The notes: generated from the letters alone by a model not told the origin. A stretch of DNA of 64,000 nt from Segniliparus sp051660745 (GCF_051660745.1 NZ_JBOFQF010000028.1:446790-510789); one strand, 5' to 3'; positions 31,561-40,194 are shown, counted from the first letter of the stretch. Made by a program: numbers and translations.

Positions 31561-33114
31561 ATGGCCGGGCCGAACACCCTCATCGACGCGGTGCTCGCGG
31601 TCTCGTCGGGCCTCGAACTGCCGGTGACGCTGCGCGCGATCGTCCAAGCCGCCGTCGGCCTGGTCGATTGCGAGTACGGCGCCCTGGGGGTGCTGCGCGA
31701 AGACGGGACTTTGGCCGAGTTCATCTACGAGGGGATCGACGAGGAGGTCCGGAAAAAGATCGGGGACCTGCCGCTCGGCGGCGGCGTGCTCGGCGCTGTG
31801 GTCGAGCACCAGAAGCCGTTGCGGCTCGCCGACATCAAAGACCATCCGGCCTCTGTCGGCTTTCCGGACGGCCACCCGCCGATGCGGTCCTTCATCGGCG
31901 TGCCGATCATGGCGCGCGGGATGGTCTTCGGGAGGCTCTACCTCACGGAGAAACGCGGCGGCTTGTTCACCGACGAGGACGAGCGGCTCGTCCTCGCGCT
32001 CGCCGCGGCGGCGGGCGTGGCTGTCGACAACGCCCGGCTCTACGAGGACTCCCGGCGCAGGAGGGGATGGCTTGAGGCCATGAAAGAGGTGACGGAGGCG
32101 ATCTTGGCGGAGACGCCGCGCCGCGAGGTGCTGCGCCTTGTCGCCGAGCGCGCGCTCGGCCTCACACAGTCCTCGTTCGCGGCGGTGCTGGCCCCGGACT
32201 CGGACGTGGAGCCGTTCGGGGTCGCGGCCCGCGAAGGGCGGGTGCCGTCCGGGCTGTCCCGAGTGGACGAGGCGCGGTTGCGAGATCTCGTCCAAGACGG
32301 GAAGCCGCGTCGGTTCGGGCCGGGCGAGGCGGCTTCGGGAGCGGGCCCGGTGCTGGTCGCGCCGATCCGGGCCGGGCATGTCCGGCTCAAGACGCTGCTC
32401 GTCGCGCGGGACCCGGGCGCGGCGCCGTTCGAGGACGACGAGATGCGCCTGCTCGGCTCGTTCGCGGAGCAGGCGGCCTTCGGCCTGCGCTGGGCGGCGG
32501 AGCAAGAGAGCCGTCGCGAGCTCGAGCTGCTGGCCGACCGGGAGCGGATCGCGCGCGACCTGCACGACCACGTCATCCAGCGGCTCTTCGCGGTCGGGCT
32601 CGGAATGCAGGGCACGCGCCGGATGGCCGAGCAGCCCCTGCTCGCGGATCGGCTCGACGACCACATCGACAAGCTGCACGAGGTGATCCAAGACATCCGG
32701 GCCACCATTTTCGAGCTCCAACCGGAGCGGTCCGGCTCCGCCAGGCTGCGGGCGACGCTGCAGGGCATCGTCGCGGATCTCGCCGCGAACTCGGGGCTGC
32801 GCGTCGTGTCCCGCCTGGCCGGGCCGCTCGGCGTGGTGTCGGCCCCGCTGGCGCAGCACGCCGAGGCCGTGGTCCGCGAAGCGGTGAGCAACGCCGTCCG
32901 GCACTCGTGCGGCTCCGAGGTCTTCGTGGATGTGTCTGTCGCGGACGAGCTGGTGGTGGACGTGTCCGACGACGGGGTCGGGGTCCCCGAGCGAGCCCGG
33001 CGCAGCGGATTGAGCAATCTTGAGCGACGAGCGCAGGAGGCGGGCGGATCCTTCGCGGTCGGGCCGTCCAGGCTCGGCGGGGCGAGGCTCGTTTGGCGCG
33101 CGCCGCTTGAGTAG
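31561..33114 (+). CDS. dosS: DosS/DosT-type heme sensor histidine kinase
   Basis: The 517-residue kinase has GAF-A with the heme-ligand His105 in GHPPMRSFIG (equivalent to His149 of M. tuberculosis DosS), GAF-B (residues about 175-310), a HisKA_3 dimerisation helix with phosphoacceptor His335 (ERIARDLHDHVIQRLFAVGLGMQ), and a GHKL ATPase domain with REAVSNAVRHS and DDGVGV. It is about 60 residues shorter than DosS, mainly at the N-terminus before GAF-A. It senses O2, NO or CO through heme and phosphorylates DosR. The gene starts three bases after dosR. Confidence 0.93.
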   Translation: MAGPNTLIDAVLAVSSGLELPVTLRAIVQAAVGLVDCEYGALGVLREDGTLAEFIYEGIDEEVRKKIGDLPLGGGVLGAVVEHQKPLRLADIKDHPASVGFPDGHPPMRSFIGVPIMARGMVFGRLYLTEKRGGLFTDEDERLVLALAAAAGVAVDNARLYEDSRRRRGWLEAMKEVTEAILAETPRREVLRLVAERALGLTQSSFAAVLAPDSDVEPFGVAAREGRVPSGLSRVDEARLRDLVQDGKPRRFGPGEAASGAGPVLVAPIRAGHVRLKTLLVARDPGAAPFEDDEMRLLGSFAEQAAFGLRWAAEQESRRELELLADRERIARDLHDHVIQRLFAVGLGMQGTRRMAEQPLLADRLDDHIDKLHEVIQDIRATIFELQPERSGSARLRATLQGIVADLAANSGLRVVSRLAGPLGVVSAPLAQHAEAVVREAVSNAVRHSCGSEVFVDVSVADELVVDVSDDGVGVPERARRSGLSNLERRAQEAGGSFAVGPSRLGGARLVWRAPLE

Positions 33115-33123
33115 ACTGGCCGC

Positions 33124-33567
33124 ATGGCACTGAGCGGAGAATACAAACCAAGCACGTGGGGCTGGGTGAACGACCACGTCGAGACCATCGAGGCGACTGG
33201 GAGCACGCCGAGCCTCGACATCCTCGGCGGCGCTCCGGTCATCCTGCTCACCACGAAAGGCGCGCAGACCGGAGCCGTCCGCAAATCCCCGCTCATGCGC
33301 GTCGAGCACGACGGGCAGTACGCGGCCATCGCGTCCAAGGGCGGCGACCCGAAGCACCCCAGCTGGTACTTCAACCTCAAGGCCCACCCCGAAGCCGTGC
33401 TGCAGGACGGCACGGAGGTCTCCGACGTGGTGGCGACCGAGATCGAAGGCGACGAGCGGGACGTGTGGTTCCAGCGCGGCGTCGAGGTCTACCCGCCGTA
33501 CGCGGAGTACCAGAAGAAGACCGACCGGCTCATCCCGGTCTTCCTGCTCGCCAAGCGTTCTCTTTGA
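33124..33567 (+). CDS. Deazaflavin (F420)-dependent nitroreductase, Ddn family
   Basis: The 147-residue protein has the split beta-barrel of the Ddn family: LDILGGAPVILLTTKGAQTGAVRKSPLMRVEHDGQYAAIASKGGDPKHPSWYFNLKAHPEAVLQDG. This TKGAxTGxxRxxPLM and GGxxxHPxWYxNLxAxP pattern is diagnostic. Such enzymes use reduced F420, typically as quinone reductases; one activates nitroimidazole drugs in M. tuberculosis. The gene starts nine bases after dosS and may belong to the dormancy operon. Confidence 0.92.
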   Translation: MALSGEYKPSTWGWVNDHVETIEATGSTPSLDILGGAPVILLTTKGAQTGAVRKSPLMRVEHDGQYAAIASKGGDPKHPSWYFNLKAHPEAVLQDGTEVSDVVATEIEGDERDVWFQRGVEVYPPYAEYQKKTDRLIPVFLLAKRSL

Positions 33568-33598
33568 GACGGCGTTCCTTTTTGAGATAGGGGGAGGC

Positions 33599-34720
33599 GT
33601 GATCCCCAAACCGCTCGGACTGGCTGGCTGCCTGCTGCTCGTGGCCGCCGGATGCGGCTCCGACGCTCGGGCCGCTCGCTCGCCTTGGGCGGCGTTGTGG
33701 CCGGGGCTGCCGGTGACCGAGGTGCGCGCGGCGGGGGACGGCTGTGTGCCTGCTCCGGGAGCCGCGCCGGGGGAGCAGGTCCTCGCGGTGACGAACACTT
33801 CGGCTGCCGCGCTGGAGTTGCGGATCGTCCTGCCGGACAGCCCCGCCGCGGTGTTCGAGATCGAGCCGGTCGGCCCCGCGACGACGCGCGCCCAGCCGGT
33901 CCGGCTGGCTCCTGGCCGTTACCGCTACGCCTGCTACTTCGAAGAGCGTCGCGTGATGTACAGCGACGTGTTCGCAGTGGCGGGCGCCGCCCCGGCGGCA
34001 GGCGGGCCCGATTCGGCGCAAGCGGTTCTGCCGGTCAGCGTCCAAGACCTCGACCCGGCGGTCCGAGCCTACGAGCGATGGGTCGCGGAGCAGCTGCCCC
34101 GGTTGGGCGACGAGGCCCGGCGGACGGCCTCGGGCGGCGAGGCTGGCAGGGCGGGCTGGCTCGCCGCGCATCGGCGCTACGAGACGCTCGGCGCAGCGTA
34201 CGATGCGTTCGGCGACGCGGGAAAAGCGGTGGAGGACGCGTTCGCGAAAAGCGAGGCCGCCCTCTGGCCCGGCCAAGAGCGATCGGCCGGAGGCGACCCC
34301 GCCGCAGCCGGGCACGAGCTGGCCGAAGCCGTCGACGCGCTCGCCAAGGACTTCCCGAGCGCCCAAGTCGACCCGCTGGACTTGGGCCTGCGGGCGCACG
34401 AGATCGTCGAGGACTCGATCGAGAAGACATTGACCGGGCGAGACGACCACGGCTCGCGCAGCATGCTCGCGACACTGGCCGCGAACCTCGACGGCGTGCG
34501 CGAGCTCCTCGACCTCCTCGGCCCGCTGCTGCGCCCCCGCCTCGCGTCGCTCGACCAGCTGCGCGGCGAGCTCGACGCAGCGGGTGCGCTCGTCTCGGGC
34601 ACGCCACGGGCGAATCCTCTCGCGCAGGCGGCGCAGCAGCGCTTGAACGCGGCGTTCGGCCAGCTCGCGGAGCACCTCGCGAAAGTCGCCGCCATTTGCG
34701 ACGTGCGGAGGTCGCGATGA
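33599..34720 (+). CDS. efeO: EfeO-like lipoprotein (cupredoxin + M75 imelysin)
   Basis: The 373-residue protein has a lipoprotein signal (GLAGCLLLVAAGCGS). An N-terminal cupredoxin-like part (AVTNTSAAALELRIVLP ... GPATTRAQPVRLAPGRYRYACYF) is followed by an M75/imelysin helical domain with the metal-binding HxxE motif in AHEIVEDSIE. EfeO binds ferrous or ferric iron outside the membrane and works with the permease EfeU and peroxidase EfeB. The GTG start follows GGGGAGG closely. The stop overlaps efeB by ATGA. No efeU lies next to it. Confidence 0.85.
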   Translation: MIPKPLGLAGCLLLVAAGCGSDARAARSPWAALWPGLPVTEVRAAGDGCVPAPGAAPGEQVLAVTNTSAAALELRIVLPDSPAAVFEIEPVGPATTRAQPVRLAPGRYRYACYFEERRVMYSDVFAVAGAAPAAGGPDSAQAVLPVSVQDLDPAVRAYERWVAEQLPRLGDEARRTASGGEAGRAGWLAAHRRYETLGAAYDAFGDAGKAVEDAFAKSEAALWPGQERSAGGDPAAAGHELAEAVDALAKDFPSAQVDPLDLGLRAHEIVEDSIEKTLTGRDDHGSRSMLATLAANLDGVRELLDLLGPLLRPRLASLDQLRGELDAAGALVSGTPRANPLAQAAQQRLNAAFGQLAEHLAKVAAICDVRRSR

Positions 34721-35946
34721 CCGATCCGGGCGCGGCGGCCGGGCCTCAGCTCGGCAGGCGGGCTCTGCTGCTCGGCGGAGCCGTCGCGACGGCGGGCGCG
34801 CTCGCGAGCTGCGGCGCCGAGCAGCCCACGGCTCCGAGGCCGCCGAGCCCGGCCCCTTTCCACGGCGAGCACCAAGCGGGCATTCTCGCCGAGCCCGCGC
34901 CTGCCGTCGTCGTCGCCAGCGCCAACGTGCTCGCCGCAGACCGCAAAGAGCTCGCCGAGCTCTTCAAAGCCATCACCGACCGGGCACGGACATTGGTCTC
35001 GGGCAAAGCCCCGACCGCCACCGGCATCGGCGACGTGCCCGCGGACCCCGGCACGCTCGGCCCCACCCCGGAGCCATCGGGCCTGACGGTGACGCTGGGA
35101 GTCGGGGCCTCGCTCTTCGACGACCGCTACGGCCTCGCGGGACGAAAACCCGCGAGGCTGGCCCGGATGGAGCCGTTCGAGGGCGACGACCTCGACCCGG
35201 CCTGGTGCCACGGCGACCTCAGCCTGGTCGTCGCGGCGGACAGCCAGGACGCGACGCTGCGGGCGCTGCGCGACATCGCGCGGCACACCAGGGGGGCGAT
35301 GCAGCTGAACTGGAAGATCGACGGCTCGACCGCCCCGGCGCGCCCGGACGGGGCGCCCCGGAACCATTTCGGCTTCAAGGACGGCACCGCGAACCCCGAC
35401 GCCGCGCGCCCGCATGAGACGGCAGGCCTGGTGTGGGCCGCCCCGGACGACCAGCCGTGGACGAAAGGCGGCAGCTACCAGGTGGTTCGGCTGATCCGCA
35501 TGCTCGTCGAGTTCTGGGACCGGATTTCGATCGGCGAGCAGGAGCAGATATTCGGCCGCGACCGCGCCAGCGGCGCCCCGCTCACCGGGAACGCGGAGAC
35601 GGACGATCCGGACTACGCGAGCGACCCCGCGGGCAAGATCATCCCGCTCACCAGCCATATCCGCCTCGCGAACCCGCGCACCGCCGAGACGGACGGCTCG
35701 CGCATCCTGCGCCGCGCCTACAACTACTCGCGCGGCCTCGACTCGAACGGCAATCTGGACCTCGGACTCGTCTTCACCTGCTACCAGCAGGACGTCGAGC
35801 GCCAGTTCGCCGCGATCCAGCGCAGGCTCGACGGCGAGCCGCTCGCCGACTACATCGCGCCCTTCGGGGGCGGCTATTTCTTCGCCTTGCCGGGGGCGCG
35901 GGACGAGCGGGACCACCTCGGCAGGGCGCTCCTGGAACAAGGGTGA
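34717..35946 (+). CDS. efeB: Dyp-type heme peroxidase EfeB
   Basis: The 409-residue protein begins with a twin-arginine signal (GRRALLLGGAVATAGALASC), consistent with export of the folded heme enzyme. The Dyp signature is GFKDGTANP with catalytic Asp222. The proximal heme His is His314 in SHIRLANPR. The end has GGGYFFALPGA, typical of EfeB. EfeB oxidises iron or porphyrins outside the membrane to aid iron uptake. It is coupled to efeO by a 4-base overlap. Confidence 0.92.
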   Translation: MTDPGAAAGPQLGRRALLLGGAVATAGALASCGAEQPTAPRPPSPAPFHGEHQAGILAEPAPAVVVASANVLAADRKELAELFKAITDRARTLVSGKAPTATGIGDVPADPGTLGPTPEPSGLTVTLGVGASLFDDRYGLAGRKPARLARMEPFEGDDLDPAWCHGDLSLVVAADSQDATLRALRDIARHTRGAMQLNWKIDGSTAPARPDGAPRNHFGFKDGTANPDAARPHETAGLVWAAPDDQPWTKGGSYQVVRLIRMLVEFWDRISIGEQEQIFGRDRASGAPLTGNAETDDPDYASDPAGKIIPLTSHIRLANPRTAETDGSRILRRAYNYSRGLDSNGNLDLGLVFTCYQQDVERQFAAIQRRLDGEPLADYIAPFGGGYFFALPGARDERDHLGRALLEQG

Positions 35947-35952
35947 ACAAAC

Positions 35953-35974
35953 CTGTCACAGAGTGCTGTTACAG
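35953..35974. promoter_or_regulatory. Tandem CTGTnACAG boxes upstream of the phosphoesterase gene
   Basis: CTGTCACAG (35953-35961) and CTGTTACAG (35966-35974) are two palindromic boxes 13 bases apart. The pair contains direct GTnACA repeats and sits 29-50 bases before the GTG of the phosphoesterase gene. A GTCACA-type direct repeat recalls MtrA-binding sites of mycobacteria, but the spacing is not a firm match. Confidence 0.45.
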
Positions 35975-36002
35975 TGACGCCGACATCCACGGAAGGTAGG
36001 AC

Positions 36003-37826
36003 GTGACGGTGAAACTTCTGCGCATCGCGCTCGTGTCGGCTTTGGCGCTCGCGCTCCCCATGGCCTCGTCCGCGTCGGCGGACGAGTCGACGTCGACGCC
36101 CATCAAGCACTTGGTGGTGATCTTCCCGGAGAACATCTCCTTCGACCACTACTTCGCGACCTACCCGCACGCGGCCAACGCCGACGGGGAGAAGCTGCAG
36201 GGATCCGACGAGGACGCGCCGAAATTCGTCGCGGACCCGGCCACGCCGACGGACGTCGCGACCCTGGAGCACGACGGGCTGCTGGGGGAGTCGAACCCGA
36301 ACGCGGAGAAGCCGTTCCGGCTCGCCCCGGACCAGGCGGTCACCTGCGACCAGAACCACGAGTACGACGCGGAGCAGCGCGCGGCGAACGGCGGCAAGAT
36401 GGACCAGTCCTTCGAGACCGCGAGCAAGGACAAGTGCTCGAGCAAGGGCAAGAACATGCTGGAGCGCAGGGGCCTGAACATGGGCTACTACGACGGGAAC
36501 ACCGTGGCTGCGCTCTGGAACTACGCCCAGCACTACGCCTTGAACGACAACAGCTACAGCTCGGTCTTCGGCCCGTCCACCCCTGGGCACGTGAACCTCG
36601 TGGCGGGCACCACCTACGGCATTCGCTCGTTCGGGCCGAAGAACGGGCAGCCGACCCCGAAGCCGGACAAATTCGTGAAGGCTCCCAACGCCGACGGGGT
36701 CGGGACGATGGTGGACGACCCGGACCCGGCGTTCGACGACTGCTCGAACCGCAACGACCAGTCCACGGACGACAACCTGGCGGGCTTCGCGGCGGGGACC
36801 AAGAACGTCGGCGACCAGCTCAACGAGAAAGGCGTCTCCTGGGGCTGGTTCCAGGCGGGCTTCCGCCCGTCGAGCCGCGACGGCGACCGGGCGATCTGCA
36901 AGACCGGGCACAAGAACGTGGGCGGGAACCCGGCGGACGACTACTCGCCGCACCACCAGCCCTTCCAGTACTTCCAGCAGACCGCGAACCCGCACCACCT
37001 GCCGCCGAAGTCTCCTGAGGAGATCGGGCACGAAGGCCAGGCGAACCACCAGTACGACCTCGCGGATTTCCAGGCGGCGCTGTCGCGGGGCGACCTGCCC
37101 GCCGTGAGCTTCGTCAAGCCGCCGCAGTACCAGGACGGGCACGCGGGCTATTCGGACCCGATCGACGAGGGCCGTTTCATCGCGCACTGGATCAACGCCC
37201 TCCAGCAGTCCCCGGCGTGGAAGGACACCGCGATCGTCATCGCGTACGACGACTCGGACGGCTGGTACGACCACAAGGCCCCGGTCCTGCTCAACGGCTC
37301 GGACAACCCGGCGGCCTACGAGGAGGACCCGGGCGCGGACGACGTGTGGTGCCGCGACTTCGCCGCCGCGCACCCGCCGCTGGCGGGCCAGCAGGGCCGC
37401 TGCGGCCCCGGCACGCGCCAGCCGCTCCTGGTGGTCTCGCCCTACGCGAAGCGCAACTTCGTCGACCACACCTACACCGAGCAGACATCGGTCACGAAGT
37501 TCATCCAGGACAACTGGGGCCTCGGCAGGCTCGGCCCGGACCGTTTCGACGAGCGGGCGCAGCCGATCAACGAGATGTTCGACTTCGCCGCGCCGCCGCG
37601 AGTCGACCATCTGCTGCTCCGCGAGGACACCGGGGCGGTCGCGGCCGACGGCCACTTGCACGAGGCCGAAGACCATCCCTTTGTGAACAAGGCGAAGGGA
37701 TCGGCGCACCATCCGGGCACCGTCGCTGCGCCGTGGTGGCAGCAGACCTGGGCGATCGTCGCGGGCGTCGTGGTCCTCGTGCTCGTAGCCGCCGGTCTGG
37801 TTCTGCTCCGTCGCAGGGGTCGCTGA
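36003..37826 (+). CDS. Secreted phosphoesterase (phospholipase C/acid phosphatase family), C-terminally membrane-anchored
   Basis: The 607-residue protein has a Sec signal peptide (LLRIALVSALALALPMASSASA). The phosphoesterase family core follows: HLVVIFPENISFDHYFATYP, PSTPGHVNLVAGTTYG, PAVSFVKPPQYQDGHAGYSDP and the metal-binding IVIAYDDSDGWYDH. A C-terminal transmembrane helix (WAIVAGVVVLVLVAAGLVLL) with an RRRGR stop-transfer end should anchor it outside the cell. This tail is unusual for phospholipase C relatives, which are mostly released. The substrate (phospholipid or phosphomonoester) is not determined. The GTG start follows AAGGTAGG. Confidence 0.88.
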   Translation: MTVKLLRIALVSALALALPMASSASADESTSTPIKHLVVIFPENISFDHYFATYPHAANADGEKLQGSDEDAPKFVADPATPTDVATLEHDGLLGESNPNAEKPFRLAPDQAVTCDQNHEYDAEQRAANGGKMDQSFETASKDKCSSKGKNMLERRGLNMGYYDGNTVAALWNYAQHYALNDNSYSSVFGPSTPGHVNLVAGTTYGIRSFGPKNGQPTPKPDKFVKAPNADGVGTMVDDPDPAFDDCSNRNDQSTDDNLAGFAAGTKNVGDQLNEKGVSWGWFQAGFRPSSRDGDRAICKTGHKNVGGNPADDYSPHHQPFQYFQQTANPHHLPPKSPEEIGHEGQANHQYDLADFQAALSRGDLPAVSFVKPPQYQDGHAGYSDPIDEGRFIAHWINALQQSPAWKDTAIVIAYDDSDGWYDHKAPVLLNGSDNPAAYEEDPGADDVWCRDFAAAHPPLAGQQGRCGPGTRQPLLVVSPYAKRNFVDHTYTEQTSVTKFIQDNWGLGRLGPDRFDERAQPINEMFDFAAPPRVDHLLLREDTGAVAADGHLHEAEDHPFVNKAKGSAHHPGTVAAPWWQQTWAIVAGVVVLVLVAAGLVLLRRRGR

Positions 37827-37830
37827 CCCA

Positions 37831-37892
37831 GGGTTCAAGGGCAGGGTTCAAGGGCAGGGTTCAAGGGCCGGGGTTCAAGGGCCGGGGTTCAA
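37831..37892. repeat. Five-copy minisatellite, GGGTTCAA unit
   Basis: GGGTTCAA begins at 37831, 37844, 37857, 37871 and 37885. The first units are 13 bases (GGGTTCAAGGGCA); later units are 14 bases with GGGCCG. The array starts four bases after the phosphoesterase stop codon and ends 27 bases before the stop of the convergent small exported protein gene. It is a likely length-variable locus. Confidence 0.85.
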
Positions 37893-37919
37893 CGCTGGGC
37901 ACCGGGGCCGGATGTCGGC

Positions 37920-38327
37920 TTATGCGCCGAACGGCTCCCAGCGGTTGTTCTGCCAGTGGTACCAGAAGCCGTTCCAGTACAACGGCGGCGGCGGCGCGCT
38001 CCAGCCGCCCGGCGGGGCAGGCGGAAGGGGCGGGTTCATCTGCTGTGCGCCGAACTGCTGCGCGCCGGCCGGCGGCGGGCCGGTCCAGACCTGCGGCGGG
38101 TTGACGGCCACGGTCGGGCCTTCGACGCAGGCCTGCCCGAGCGGTCCGCTGACGCATTGCGGGTCGGCCTCTGCCGCGCCCGCTTCGGCGAGTGCGAGCG
38201 GCACCGCGAGGGCGCTCATCGCGAGCAGCGCCTTCGCGAGCGAGCGCCTCAACAGTCTGTCGTGCGGCGGCGCGTCGAGGGCGGTCGCGAGAGGCTCCGC
38301 CCTGCTTGGCATACGTGTCTTCTTCAT
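37920..38327 (-). CDS. Small exported protein, CVSGPLG family, Pro/Trp-rich tail
   Basis: The 135-residue protein has an N-terminal signal (LLRRSLAKALLAMSALAVPLALAEAGAAEA) after a short charged extension. The mature part starts DPQCVSGPLGQACVEGP, with two Cys residues that could form a disulfide. It continues in a Pro/Gln-rich segment and ends YWNGFWYHWQNNRWEPFGA. The protein at 39761 shares the CVSGPLG core and an aromatic tail. The ATG follows GGAG. The function is unknown; an envelope or surface role is likely. Confidence 0.75.
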   Translation of the reverse strand: MKKTRMPSRAEPLATALDAPPHDRLLRRSLAKALLAMSALAVPLALAEAGAAEADPQCVSGPLGQACVEGPTVAVNPPQVWTGPPPAGAQQFGAQQMNPPLPPAPPGGWSAPPPPLYWNGFWYHWQNNRWEPFGA

Positions 38328-38409
38328 GATGCATCTCCGACTTCGTTGTCGACCTTGCTGTGCAGCAGTCTAGTTCGCGGGAGGCGAATTTCAGAGCGCA
38401 GCGCGGCTT

Positions 38410-38447
38410 TTGACAGCCAGTTGACAGATCGTTTCAGCCGTTGACAG
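38410..38447. promoter_or_regulatory. Three TTGACAG boxes in a divergent promoter region
   Basis: TTGACAG occurs at 38410-38416, 38421-38427 and 38441-38447. The boxes lie between the small exported protein gene (minus) and the MFS gene (plus). The same TGACAG element recurs at 40195 ahead of the paralogous exported protein. They could be regulator sites or alternative -35 elements. Confidence 0.4.
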
Positions 38448-38498
38448 TTGGTCTTCGACTCGCCGGATGGGTGCTGCTGCCTCGGCTACAGTGTGCGA

Positions 38499-39746
38499 AT
38501 GGTCGAAACAGGTTCTCAGATTTCTGCGGCCGAGGAGGTTCGGCCGGGGGCGGGCCAGCCCGGATTGTCCGCCGGGCTGACCCTTCTGCTCAGCGTCACG
38601 GCGGCGGCCTCGGTGGCGGGGCTGTACTACACGCAGCCGCTGCTGAGCATGATCGCGGGCCAGTTCCACGTCTCGACGGGGCTCGCGGGGCTGCTCGTCA
38701 CTGGCTCGCAGGTCGGCTACGCCGTCGGGCTTTTGCTCATTGTGCCGCTCGGCGACTTGGTGAGCGCGAAGAAGACATTGGCGGGATTGGTCGCGCTCTC
38801 GTCAGTGGTGTTGCTCGCGGCGGGCTTGTCGCGCAGTTTCTCCGTGCTGTGCGCGGTGCTGGTCCTGGTCGGCCTCGTCGCGTCCGCCGCGCAGCTGGCC
38901 GTGCCGCTCGCCGCGCATTTGGCCTCGGTGGAGCGCCGTGGCCAAGCCACCGGCACGGTGATGTCGGGGCTCTTGCTCGGCATCCTGCTCGCGCGGACGG
39001 TGAGCGGCGCGGTCACGGAGCTCTTCGGCTCGTGGCGCGCGGTCTTTTTTCTCGCTGCGGCAGGGTCGCTGGCACTCGCGGCGGTGCTGTGGCGCTCGAT
39101 CCCGACGACGGCGCCGTCCGCGCAGGGGCCGTACGGGGCGCTGCTCCTCTCCACGGGGCAGCTGGTCCGGTCTTCGCCGCTCTTGCGCAAACGGATGGCG
39201 CTCGGCTTTGTGTCGATGGCGGGTTTCAGCGCGCTCTGGACCAGTGTCGCGTTCCTCCTCGCGGGCGAGGGCGGGACGCGGTACCACTACGGCGAGGCGG
39301 TGATCGGCCTGTTCGGCCTTGCCGGGGCGGCGGGGGCGCTCGGAGTTCCACTGGTGGGCAGGATCGCGGACCGGGGGCGGGGGGCGCTTGTGGCGACCAT
39401 CGCCTGGCTGCTCGTGCTCGCGGGATGGGGGCTGTTGGCGGAGGGGCGCTCGTCGCTCGTGGCGCTCATCGCGGGCATGGTCGTGTTCGACCTCGGCGTC
39501 CAAACAGTGCAAATGTCCAACCAGCACGCGATCTACCATCAGCATGCGGCGGAGCGGAGCCGGGCGACGTCCGCCTATATGACGCTGTACTTCTTGGGCG
39601 GCATGGCGGGCTCGGCGATGTCGGGCTTCCTCTATCAGAGGAGCGGATGGCCAGGAGTCTGTCTCGCGGGCGCAGGCTCCGCCGCAGTCGGCCTCGCCTT
39701 GCGGCTGTGGACCAACTGGGCGGAGCGAGCAAACCCTGCTGAGTGA
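38499..39746 (+). CDS. MFS transporter
   Basis: The 415-residue protein has about 12 transmembrane segments and MFS signatures: LYYTQPLLSMIAGQFHVSTGLAGLLVTGSQVGYAVGLLLIVPLGDL, ERRGQATGTVMSGLLLGILLARTVSG and GRIADRGRG between the halves. It resembles drug or metabolite exporters of the YfkF/arabinose-efflux type. The ATG at 38499 lies within a few bases of a possible -10 (TACAGT), so the mRNA may be leaderless. It is flanked by the two CVSGPLG proteins on the other strand. The substrate is unknown. Confidence 0.88.
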   Translation: MVETGSQISAAEEVRPGAGQPGLSAGLTLLLSVTAAASVAGLYYTQPLLSMIAGQFHVSTGLAGLLVTGSQVGYAVGLLLIVPLGDLVSAKKTLAGLVALSSVVLLAAGLSRSFSVLCAVLVLVGLVASAAQLAVPLAAHLASVERRGQATGTVMSGLLLGILLARTVSGAVTELFGSWRAVFFLAAAGSLALAAVLWRSIPTTAPSAQGPYGALLLSTGQLVRSSPLLRKRMALGFVSMAGFSALWTSVAFLLAGEGGTRYHYGEAVIGLFGLAGAAGALGVPLVGRIADRGRGALVATIAWLLVLAGWGLLAEGRSSLVALIAGMVVFDLGVQTVQMSNQHAIYHQHAAERSRATSAYMTLYFLGGMAGSAMSGFLYQRSGWPGVCLAGAGSAAVGLALRLWTNWAERANPAE

Positions 39747-39760
39747 GCTTCGCCCGGGGC

Positions 39761-40099
39761 TTAGTGGTGGTGGCGCCAGTCGTCGTCGTGCTTGTCCCAG
39801 CCGCGGTGGCGGCCGTTGTCATGGCGCCAGTTGGGGCCGTCGTGGAAACGGTGCCAGTCGTCGCCGTCCCAGGCGCGGTCGCCCTGCCACCAACGGTTCC
39901 CGTCCCACCAGCGATGACGGCCGGTGTCGACGCATCCCTGGACGAATCCGAGGGGGCCGCTGACGCAGATGTCCGTCTTGATGGGGCCGATCATTTGGGC
40001 GGGCTCCGCAGATGCGGCCGCAGCGCCCGCGACGCCGAGCGGGGCCGCGAAAGCGCCCGCGACGAGCGCGGCTTTTTGGATAAGAGATATCTTCTTCAT
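39761..40099 (-). CDS. Small exported protein, CVSGPLG family, Trp/His/Asp-rich tail
   Basis: The 112-residue protein has a signal peptide (KKISLIQKAALVAGAFAAPLGVAGAAAASA). The mature part contains DICVSGPLGFVQGCVDTG and an extreme C-terminal tail in which nearly every residue is Trp, His, Asp, Arg or Gly (HRWWDGNRWWQGDR onward to DDDWRHHH). The ATG at 40099 has GGAGG six bases upstream; an ATG 24 bases earlier is less likely. The tail could bind metal ions or the cell wall. The paralog at 37920 shares the two-Cys core only. Confidence 0.78.
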   Translation of the reverse strand: MKKISLIQKAALVAGAFAAPLGVAGAAAASAEPAQMIGPIKTDICVSGPLGFVQGCVDTGRHRWWDGNRWWQGDRAWDGDDWHRFHDGPNWRHDNGRHRGWDKHDDDWRHHH

Positions 40100-40194
40100 C
40101 TTCGGACCTCCGATTTCGTTCACCGATATCTTCCTTCAAAAGATTAGCTCTGCGAAATCAATTGGGACAACTTTCCGCGTCGATCCCCAGGGGA

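Noticed and set aside
37831..37892. The GGGTTCAA repeats as T-arm remnants of tRNA genes
   Set aside because: The unit resembles a T-loop, but no acceptor, D-arm or anticodon arms surround it.
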